DNA of 64,000 bases from Erinaceus europaeus (Eukaryota; Chordata; Mammalia; Eulipotyphla; Erinaceidae), in contig NC_080181.1 in NCBI RefSeq assembly GCF_950295315.1, positions 32,368,480 to 32,432,479 of the forward strand, written 5' to 3'. The position numbers and the translations under genes are program-made. The notes below the pieces were generated by a model, which saw nothing but the letters and a program-made list of their open reading frames with translations, was not told where the DNA came from and did not search any database. Positions 56,301-64,000 of this stretch are shown piece by piece; within the stretch, counting starts at the first letter, position 1; every line of letters begins with the position of its first letter.

Positions 56301-56685
56301 ATACTTTTTTATTTAATGCATTATTATATTGGGAAAGAGTTGATTTACAACACTACTATAGTCACAGGCTGAGTATTTCACGCCATCCCATGCTAGGTAT
56401 CAACCCACAACACCCTCCGCCCACCTCTCCTTTGCCTCAGTATAGGACACGGAGTCACCAATCTCCCTTGTCTGGTCCCTCCTATATCCTCTTTTAGAGG
56501 TATTGAATCTACTGCAATAGACTATATATAATTGAGTTTTGCCCAGTTTTTTGCCTTCTTTTGTTTCCTAAATCCCACTTATGAGTGAGATAATTGATAC
56601 TCACCGTTATTTTTCTGACTTACTTCATGCAACAGGATTCTTTCAAATTCCATCGAAGATACAGCAAAAGAGAAGATTTTGCAAT
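56300..56685 (-). mobile_element. Old L1-type 3' end
   Basis: Minus strand reads 'tggaatttgaaagaatcctg', 'catgaagtaagtcagaaa' and 'ctcactcataagtgggattt', the decayed end of L1 ORF2 (MEFERILLHEVSQK-like) and a 3' UTR. Confidence 0.55.
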
Positions 56686-56694
56686 TAATTTCTT

Positions 56695-57240
56695 ACACTG
56701 AGAAATATATATTATACAGCAATAAAAAAGGGATGATATTGTGTCTTAAAATGTTTTTTAATTATGTTCATTTGTTAGATAGATACAGTCAGAAATCGAG
56801 AGGGAAGGGGAAGATAGAGAGGGAGAGAGACAGAGAGACACCTGCAGCACTGCTTCACCACTCATGAAGCACTCTCCCTGCAGGTGGAGAGTGGAGGGGC
56901 TCCAACCTGGGTCCTTGTGCATTGTAGCATGCACTCGACCAGGGGTACCACCACCCAGTCCATGATATTGTATCTTCTGGGGTAAAGTGAATAGAACTGG
57001 AGAAGAGGACGCTCAGTGAAGCAAGTAAGGAGGTGAAGGACAACTACAGAATGGTTTCACTCATATGCAGGATACATACAATTGAATATGCAAATGTGAA
57101 AAAATAAAACATCAATCTATTTTCAAGACTGTGGGAAATCTATATAATGGTTATCTATGGGGATGGGGATGGGGACACAGACCTTTGGTGACAGGAATGA
57201 TGAAGAAAAAAATAAATATATAAAAATATGTATATACATA
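56695..57240 (+). mobile_element. Old L1 ORF2 end, opposite orientation
   Basis: Plus strand reads an MEYYTAIKK-like stretch, then (after the inserted SINE) 'gggtaaagtgaatagaactgg', 'gtgaagcaagtaaggagg', 'tttcactcatatgcagg' and a 3' UTR with 'gggacacagacctttggtg'. Head-to-head with the preceding minus-strand copy. Confidence 0.55.
56748..56961 (-). mobile_element. Type 2 SINE in old L1
   Basis: Flanked by ATGATATTGTGTCTT (56733-56747) and ATGATATTGTATCTT (56962-56976), one mismatch. 'gagagacacctgcagcac', box B complement 'ggctccaacctgggtcc', head complement 'accaccacccagtcc'. Confidence 0.88.
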
Positions 57241-57344
57241 TATAAGCATGTATGTAATCACATATTTTTAAACATTCATCTGCCATTGAACATTTGAATG
57301 GTTTCCAGATGTGAACTATCACAAATAGTACTGCTATTAACTCA

Positions 57345-57716
57345 CATGCACATTTATATTTATTTATTTATTGCCTCCAGGATTATTGCTGGGGCTTGGT
57401 GCCTGCACCACAAATCCACTATCCCTGGAGGCCATTTTTCCCTTTTGTTACCCTGGTTGTTTTTACCATTCTTGTGGTTATTATTATCATTGTTATTGAT
57501 GTCCTTGTTGTGGGATAGGACAGAGAGAAACAGAGAGAGGAGGGGAAAACAAGAGAGGGGGAAAGAAAGATAGACACCTGCAGACTTGCTTCACTTTTTG
57601 TGAAGCTACTCCCCTGCAGGTGGGGAGCTGGGTGCTGGAACCCGGATCTTTTCGCCGGTTCTTGTGCTTTGTGCCACGTGTGCTTAACCTACTGTGCTAC
57701 TGCCTGACCCCCCCAT
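57345..57716 (-). mobile_element. Type 1 SINE
   Basis: (TATT)n tail complement, 'gcctccaggattattgctgg', triplet linker, 'gggataggacagagagaaac', 'gcagacttgcttcac', head complement ending 'ctactgcctgacccccc'. Confidence 0.92.
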
Positions 57717-57814
57717 TTATCTTTTTTTAAATGAATTTTTATATTCTGTAAACATATTCATAGGAGCAGAATTGCCAGGTTATATGGTCGGTATAATTCT
57801 AGTGTTCTTTAAAA

Positions 57815-58090
57815 TTTTTTTATTAGTGATTTAATAATGATTGGTGAGATTGTAAGATAACAGGGGTACAATTCCATACAGTTCCATACAGTTCCCACTA
57901 CCAGAGCTCCAATGTCCTTCCTGCACTGAGACACATGTGTACATTCCGTAGCTTTAGAGCTAGTGCCCTCACCTTCCATGAGATATTACTTCTGAATTTC
58001 AGACCCAATTTGCATCTGGTGAAACTATACAGGCATTTGTTCCTGACACCACTGTCTGTAAGCAGAGGCAAGAGACCTTCAAATGCTTAT
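57815..58090 (-). mobile_element. Family P repeat, long-middle form, minus strand
   Basis: The complement reads 'gtacccctgttatcttacaa', 'tctcaccaatcattattaaa' and 'tcactaataaaaaaat', matching the 3' end of the 48659 copy. The 5' limit is approximate. Confidence 0.55.
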
Positions 58091-58094
58091 CCAC

Positions 58095-58397
58095 ACGGCT
58101 TGTAAAGCTCCTTGGATGCTTAATGTTCTTAAACAGCATTTTAATGATTTAAGAGTAAATGACCTAGAAACCCAAGGATTTAATTTCCCTTGAAATACAT
58201 ACATACTTAAAAATTAAGGGGGAATAGACTTGATGCAAAACAGATTTGTGGTTTGGTCACAGCTGGAATCCACAAGGTTTGGACCTCTGTCTCTCCAGTG
58301 ATCTTACGTGCAGCCACCTGGCTTCCATGAGACAAAGGCTCCAGAAAGTTTGGCCACCAGAAGTTCATGTCTCTGATGGATGGAGGACAAGACTTTT
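58095..58397. other. Unannotated stretch
   Basis: About 300 bp, nothing recognised. Confidence 0.45.
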
Positions 58398-58722
58398 TTT
58401 TTTTTTTTTTTTTTTTTGGTCACTAGGGTTGTAACTAGAGCTCTGTGCCTGCACTGTTCCAGTATTTCTTCTTTTCTTTTTCTTACTTTCATCCTTCCTT
58501 CCTCTCTTTCTCCTTTCTCTTCAGAATGTTAAATAATTTATATATCGGATAGAGATAAATTAAGAGAGGAAGGGAAGATAGAGAGGGGGAGAGAAAGAGA
58601 GACACTTGCATGCTTGCATGGACCACTTGCATGGCCCTGAAGGTGGGTATCAGAGGCTTGAACCTGGGTTCTCGCACATTGCATCATGTGCACTTAACTG
58701 GATGTGTCACTGCCTACCTTCC
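58398..58722 (-). mobile_element. Tailed SINE
   Basis: T20+ tail complement, 'cactagggttgtaactagagc', CT-rich insert, GA-rich block, 'ggcttgaacctgggttctc', head complement 'cactgcctacctt'. Confidence 0.75.
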
Positions 58723-58779
58723 TCTTTCTTTTTCCCTCCCTTTATCCCTCCCATCTCCTCTTCTCCCCTTCCCTCTCTT

Positions 58780-59066
58780 CCTTCTTTTTTTTTTTTCCTC
58801 CAGGGTTATCGCTGGGACTACATATGCACTGCTCCTGGAGGATATTTTTTTCCCTTTTGTTGCCCTTGTTGTTTATCGTTGTTGTTATTGCTATCATTGT
58901 TGTTGGATAAGACAGAGAGAAATTGAGAGAAGAAAGGAAGACAGAGGGGGGAGAGAAAGTATCCCCCTGCAGGTGGGAGCTGGAGGTTTGAACCAGCATC
59001 CTTACATAAGTCCTTGTGCTTTGCGCCATGTATGCTTAATCCACTGTATCACTGCCCTACCTTCCT
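58780..59066 (-). mobile_element. Type 1 SINE
   Basis: T-rich tail complement, 'ctccagggttatcgctggg', 'ctgctcctggaggatatt', GTT/ATT triplets, 'ggataagacagagagaaattg', head complement 'tatcactgccctacc'. Confidence 0.9.
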
Positions 59067-59092
59067 TCCTTCTTTTTAAGAAATGCTTTTAT

Positions 59093-59356
59093 ATGCTCTC
59101 TCTCACGAGGCAGACTGGGAGTATGGACCAACCAGTCAACGCCCATGTTCAGCAGGGAAGCAATTACAGAAGCCAGACCTTCCACCTTCTGCAACCCATA
59201 ACGACCCTGGGTCCATGCTCCCAGAGGGACAGAGAATGGGAAAGCTATCAGGGGAGGGGGTGGGATATGGAGATTGGGTGGTGGGAATTGTGTGGAGTTG
59301 TATCCCTCCTACCCTATGGTTTTGTTAATTTATCCTTTCTTAAATAAAAAAAAAAA
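59093..59356 (+). mobile_element. Family P repeat, short copy with target duplication
   Basis: 264 bp flanked by a perfect 15-bp duplication AAGAAATGCTTTTAT at 59078-59092 and 59357-59371. 5'-truncated; near-identical by eye to 43335-43575 and ends in a run of at least 10 A. It is younger than the SINE whose tail it split. Confidence 0.93.
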
Positions 59357-59570
59357 AAGAAATGCTTTTATTTATGTGTTGGATAAAGGCAGAGAGAAAT
59401 TGAAAGGAGAGGAAGGAGAGAAGAAGACACTTGCAGCCCTGCTTCACCTCTTATGAAGTTTTCTCCCTATAGGAGGGAGACCAGGGGCTTGAACACAGGT
59501 CCTTCCTTATGCATTGTAACTTGTGTGTTCAGCTGAGTTCACTGAAGCTCAACCCTAACTTCCTTTTCTT
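59357..59570 (-). mobile_element. Type 2 SINE
   Basis: 'gttggataaaggcagagagaa', 'cacttgcagccctgcttcac', 'ggggcttgaacacaggtcc', decayed head complement. Its tail side carries the 59078 target duplication. Confidence 0.8.
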
Positions 59571-59574
59571 TCTT

Positions 59575-59745
59575 TCTTTTTTTTTTTTTATATAAAAGGT
59601 AGGAAACAGAAATAGATAAAAAGCAAGAGAGACAAGGAACAGCACTGCTCCACTGTTCCTCTCTGCAGTTGGGGACCAGAGACTTGAACCAGGCCATCAT
59701 GCTTGGTAATCTAAAATCTAGCCAGGGAGCCAACACTCATTCCTA
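59575..59745 (-). mobile_element. Diverged SINE
   Basis: T-run tail complement, 'ggaaacagaaatagataaaa', 'ggggaccagagacttgaacc', then 'gccagggagccaacactc'. Confidence 0.6.
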
Positions 59746-60258
59746 GACTAGATTAGAGAGCTTTGCTTCCCCCAGGCTGTGGCAGTGAAACTATGTAAAA
59801 AAATCCCCATCTTGTTTGCTGGAAACATAAAGACCAAACTGTCCTGAGCTCAGGAGACACTCCCTCTTATGCCCACAAAAGTCCCCTCATGGAGACAGGG
59901 AGGCGCTGACACACATTCACCTAGGATGAGGAGTCTTGTAGTAAACACAGCTCATCTGAGTTTGGATAGGTACTTTTTTTTCCCTCTGCTCTAAATCAAG
60001 AGCTTTATATGTCTCCAAGTTTCAAAATATTGTCTGAGCATTTTTAAATCATCTATTGGAAAAGACAATATTTGCCCTTGTTGAATGAGTGCAATGGTTC
60101 TTTCCTTCAGGTGAAGGTTTCATTTCTTACTGTTTTCGCTTTGTTTTGTTTTCGTCATGTTTTGTGCTCATGTCGCCACCCAGTACCAGGGAAAACATAG
60201 AGCTGTGTGGAGGGCAGGCTCTCCCTCCTACTGGCAGTGGGCAAGAGTTTTTTTCTAG
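59746..60258. other. Unannotated stretch
   Basis: About 510 bp, nothing recognised. Confidence 0.5.
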
Positions 60259-60555
60259 AGGGCCGGGCGGTAGTGCACCCGGTTAAGTGCGCATAGTGTG
60301 AAATGCAAGAACCTACGCAAGGATCCTGGTTCGAGCCCCGTCGGATCCCCACCATTAGGTGTGTCGATTCACAGGTGGTGAAGCAGGTCTGCAGGTGTCC
60401 ATCTTTCTCTCCCACTCTCTGTCTTCCCCTCCTCTCTCAATTTCTCTCTGTCGTATACAACAACAATAAGAACAATGGGAAAAAATAGTCACCAGGAGCA
60501 GTAGATTTGTAGTGCAGGTACTGAGCCCCAGTGATAACCCTGAAAGCAAAAAAGA
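60259..60555 (+). mobile_element. Type 1 SINE with target duplication
   Basis: Flanked by near-identical words AAGAGTTTTTTTCTAG (60243-60258) and AAGAGTTTCTTCTAG (60556-60570). Head 'ggccgggcggtagtgcaccc', box B 'ctggttcgagcccc', 'gtgaagcaggtctgcaggtg', 'ccccagtgataaccctgaaa'. Confidence 0.9.
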
Positions 60556-60578
60556 AGAGTTTCTTCTAGGAGAAAGTG

Positions 60579-60579
<1 letters not shown>

Positions 60580-60634
<55 letters not shown>

Positions 60635-60708
60635 CAGAGAGAGAAAGGAGAGGAGAGGGAGAGGGAGAGGGAAGGAGAGAGAGACAGAGAGAGAGAGAGA
60701 GAAAGAGA
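60580..60708 (+). repeat. (GT)n followed by GA-rich repeat
   Basis: About 26 GT units (60580-60632), then GAGA/GGGA purine-rich sequence to about 60708. Confidence 0.95.
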
Positions 60709-60709
60709 G

Positions 60710-61604
60710 GTGTCACCATTTCACCACTCTTGGAACCCAATTTGTTCTGTCTTTGTTGCTCTCTTGTGGTATGTATCAAATCCATATTTAAGGAACTACT
60801 ATTTGGTCACCTCCCCAGCCTCACTGAAGTTTAACAGCTGTGGACTGCACTGTTCCCTTGACCCTGAAATTCGGCACACGTTCTCTGGCCCAGCATAACC
60901 CCAAAGCACAGCATTTAGCAGCAGGAAGTTAATGGGGTCCTTCTGAAAGTAGGTGGATGCCTTGAACATGGAGATAAAGCATCTGGAAAGCTGGACTGCA
61001 TGCTCATGCTCAAGCAACCACTGACCCACCAGCTTGATATCCACACAGTCTTCACAATGAGTTCATTTTCATTATTCATTCATTTTAATATTTTTCTCTC
61101 TCCTTGCTCAATTCACTAATGGCCACATACTGTATTAGTCACTTGAAGATGGTAGCCTCAACCACCAGTAACTGGGAGTACCTCTCCCATTTGAAGATAA
61201 CACAGTGGGGGAAATACAAATATAAGATATACCCACCACCTACAAGATCCTCACAGATCAGTGAAATCAGCAATAATTTAAAGAAATGGTTGATAGCAAT
61301 TAGGGCTATGTAGTAAGCTCTAGATGCGAGGAATGGTGGTGTTTCTTGAAGTATTAGCTCCTTCAATATGTATAGAACCACCTGGGACAGGTGTTATCCT
61401 ACTTTGTGCATAATGGAGCTGTGGTACAGAGGTGATATGACCTTCTGAAGGTCTTTCAGCCAATAATGGTGGACTTGCACCAAACCCAGGAACTGTTTGC
61501 CATTGAAACACTTCTTCTTTGTTTCAACTTCATTTGGCACTAGAATTGAACTCAGGGATTTGAGTATGCATGATACCATTGATAAGTGATCTTCTGTCCA
61601 CGCT
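60710..61604. other. Low-repeat region with possible MIR
   Basis: A minus-strand frame of 81 codons (61044-60799) has a protein-like look but begins with GTG and matches nothing I know. MIR-like sequence lies at about 61385-61500 ('aatggagctgtggtacagagg'). Confidence 0.45.
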
Positions 61605-61609
61605 ATTCT

Positions 61610-62105
61610 TCCACTTTTATTTGATAGAGACATGGAGAGAGAGGGAGAGGCAGACACAAAGAAAGGAGAACCAACTCAGATCTGTTCTGCTATTCTTTTT
61701 TTTTTTTTTTTCCCACCAGGGTAATCACTAGGACTTGGTGCGGGCACTACAAATTCACTGTTCCTGGTGGCCATTTTTACTTTCTTTTTTTTTCTCCCCT
61801 ATTTTATTTGCTAGGATAGTGAGATATTGAGAGGGGAGGGGGAAAATAGAGAGTGATCAAGAAAGATAGACACCTGCAGATCTGTGTTACTGCTCCTGAA
61901 AAGGCCTTCCTACAGGTGGTGGGGGGAGGGGTGCCTTGAACATGGTAATGTGTGTGCTCAACTGGCTATGCTACTGCCTGGCTCTCTGCTCTGCCATTCA
62001 TGAAGTTCTACATGGTGTTCCCACAAAGGGCTGAGACTCACACCAATGGCTTCTCATATGGTAAGGCATGGGCTCTATTGTCTGAGCTATCTCCCAGGCT
62101 TCTGT
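61610..62105 (-). mobile_element. SINE split by another SINE
   Basis: Outer copy: 'atttgatagagacatggag' and 'aaccaactcagatctgttc' at 61610-61693, resumed at about 61986 with 'ccattcatgaagttctac', 'tggtaaggcatgggctctattg'. Confidence 0.65.
61694..61985 (-). mobile_element. Tailed SINE inside a SINE
   Basis: T-run tail complement, 'cccaccagggtaatcactagg', 'acaaattcactgttcctgg', GA-rich block, head complement 'gctatgctactgcctggctc'. Flanks TCTGTTCTGCTATTC and TCTGCTCTGCCATTC look like a decayed duplication. Confidence 0.78.
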
Positions 62106-62109
62106 ACTT

Positions 62110-63558
62110 ATAGCTCTCAGCACTACTACAAGTGACACACAGTCAGTTCAGTACAGAAGAAAGGTTAATTACTTCTGCTGGGATTAGAGACTGGGGGTAG
62201 TAGGGGTAGCACCAGAGAATTGCCACCAAAAGTCATTTTTGAGTTCCATGCATCGGTTTGATGAGCAAGCTGACTCCCCATCTGCCCTTCTCTTCATCAG
62301 AACTCTGTCTCCCTTGACAAAGAAGAGAATGCAGGAGACTGACCTGACAAACTGGAGAGGCAAGCCAATTTGGATTCTAAGCCCAGGATAATTCAGATGT
62401 GAAACAGATTAAACTCATTTGCAATTACTAGACCTGTCCTCTTTGGGGGGGGGGGGGGGGAGTGTTCAAGCCTCTTAGTAATTCGGCTCAATGAGTATTG
62501 GCATTGTCTTGGATCACTGCCTCTGCACCGTTTGCATGTTATCTAGCAGAAAAGTGTGTGATTAATGGCAAAGAGGTTGGCATTTTTCTCCCCAGTGTTT
62601 TGTTGTCCCTGTCCTCTCATTATCAGCCTGGGATTCACATCAGAATAGTAAAATATCAGTGCATAAAAGCAAGCGGTAAAGATAATTTGATTCAGCAGTC
62701 CCAGAATGACTTTGAAGAATAGATGCAGAGTAGCGTAGAAGCATGGAGTGCCTTCTTCAAAAATGATGGGATTTAGAATTGGGTGGTCAGAGCTGGAAAC
62801 CTCTGTGTGTATCACTTGAACACACACCCTTCGCCACTTGGTCTTGGCTTATTTGCGTATGTTCTGCATGTCTAAGGATACCTAAATTGTAAAGTTGTCA
62901 AGACCCATATCTGATACTGTTGGTAAATAGAAACCTACTTTCCTACTTAGCATTCCATGCAGATCTAGAAAATGTTCACCTTTTAATTGGGGCCAAAATG
63001 CCTGTCCCAGCAGATTTTATCAAAATCTCCAGGCTGTTTATTTGTCTGTGAATTTCTTGCTGAGACTGTCCTTGTCTTTTGCCTTAGGCCACAGGTGTTC
63101 AAGTTTTTCCATTACTACAGAAAGCACAGATCCACGTTAGTGCTTCTCTTGATTTCACAGGAAGTGCTCAACCCACTTCCGCACAGCCGCAAGATGAAGC
63201 ATCCTCTCTTAGGTAACCCATGGCAGTCACCTGTTGGAACTCTCCACATAGACCCTTCTGCTACATTTAGATCAGCAGCTTCTGTACCCTAAACTCTTCA
63301 CACTCTAAGGAATTTTCCAGTTTTCTCTACCTCAGTTAGTGTCCATCTGAAGTTGGACTACCTCCAGTAGAACTTGTTTGGGCTTTTTATTCATCTCTTA
63401 TTTTTCACATTCCTATCTGTTTATTAATCCATCCATTCAAACATTCACTTTATATTTGTTCCTTTTGTCAAAAAAAAAAGTTGTCCCAAGCACTTTTGCT
63501 CCTAGGGTATTAGGTTAACTTACTTGGCTTTCTGTGTTTCTAAATTAATATATAATAA
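62110..63558. other. Low-repeat region
   Basis: No gene recognised. A run of 16 G (62445-62460) is followed by a motif-dense stretch (62470-62900) with GTTTGCATG, ATTAATGG and TTATCA words. Confidence 0.45.
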
Positions 63559-63559
63559 C

Positions 63560-63752
63560 AAAAATGGGCCTGGTTAGTGAACCGTTACAATGTTCAAGAA
63601 CCCAGTTCCTTGAACCCACCTGCAGGGAGAAAACTTTGTGAGTGGTGAAAGAGTGCTGCGGGTATCTCTCTATTTTTCCCTCTCTTCCTCTCCATTCCTG
63701 GCTGTCTCTATCCAATAAATAAATAAATTAATTAAAAATTTTGAAAAAAATC
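63560..63752 (+). mobile_element. Type 2 SINE
   Basis: 'gggcctggttagtgaaccg', 'ccttgaacccacctgcaggg', 'gagtgctgcgggtatctc', end 'gtctctatccaataaataaa'. Confidence 0.82.
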
Positions 63753-63754
63753 AC

Positions 63755-64000
63755 AAAGACAAGGTAATAAGTACCCCCCACCCCCCAAAAAAAGAAAACA
63801 CAGCAAAGTGGAGTTAAACTATGTTGCCTTTCTTAGTGAGAAAAACAGGAAGAGATGCCACTTGATTATGCATAGGAGTCAGGACAGTCTAAGCCATATA
63901 GTGTCCTTGGGATCAACAGGTGAGATGCCTCTCTTACTTGTGCAGCAGCATTAATGGTACCAGGGAGAAATCTTGGAATATTCTTCCATACTTGAATGTT
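63755..64000. other. Unannotated end of window
   Basis: A C-run/A-run (63775-63796) and ordinary sequence; nothing recognised. Confidence 0.5.

Noticed and set aside
58610..59347. 245-codon plus-strand frame, the longest outside the L1
   Set aside because: It runs through a minus-strand type 1 SINE and then a family P insertion with its own target duplication, so it is a chance fusion of two repeats.
1..64000. CRISPR array, operon, integron or phage-like system
   Set aside because: The window is mammalian repeat-rich DNA; repeats are dispersed retroposons and microsatellites without regular spacers.

Overview
The window is mammalian nuclear DNA with no host protein-coding exon that I can support. 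It is built of repeats typical of a hedgehog genome (Erinaceus-like). The main clue is a very dense, tRNA-derived SINE population with a box-A-like TGGCGCAGTGG and a box-B-like GGTTTGAGCCC, a head that I associate from memory with Erinaceus SINEs. I could not run a repeat library, so names and species are from recognition only. SINE labels used below: type 1 has the head 'ttaagcgcacgtggcgcaaag' and a tail of AAC/AAT triplets or a 'ggcaccgagcccc' block; type 2 is shorter and ends 'gtctctatccaataaataaa'; type 3 has the head 'agcataatggttatgc'; type 4 has the head 'agctcacttggttagg...gctttg'.

Layout: 0-4.2 kb is an old, broken L1 riddled with SINEs. 4.2-11.1 kb is mostly low-repeat sequence, including an AT-rich block at 5.0-5.4 kb that looks like a conserved non-coding element. 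11-17 kb holds SINE clusters. 17-20 kb holds a minus-strand L1 tail and two tandem copies of a poly(A)-ended repeat here called 'family P'. 20-34 kb holds SINEs, including SINE-in-SINE insertions, a 200-base assembly gap (23262-23461), a short telomere-like tract at 27.24 kb and a SINE with intact-looking boxes A and B at 30.4 kb.

The centrepiece is 34.5-43.6 kb. A full-length L1 (34760-40610, about 5.85 kb, with 5' UTR, ORF1, ORF2, 3' UTR, AATAAA, A-tail and 14-bp target-site duplications) has inserted into an older 5'-truncated L1 of the same orientation, and a SINE has separately inserted into that older L1 (41390-41672). The full-length L1 is dead: ORF1 has an early TGA, and ORF2 carries a 13-bp tandem duplication, an 11-bp deletion, an in-frame TAG and further frameshifts. 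Its endonuclease residues and the FADD reverse-transcriptase motif remain readable.

43-49 kb holds more family P copies, large microsatellites and two LTR-like elements. 49-64 kb returns to SINE-rich DNA with several insertions that can be delimited exactly by target-site duplications, a CTCF-like motif at 54.47 kb, and low-repeat stretches. No operon, CRISPR, rRNA or functional tRNA gene was seen. The window reads as a record of L1-driven retroposition: the L1 enzyme family is the known source of machinery for the SINEs and for the poly(A)-ended family P copies, several of which carry typical L1-type duplications.
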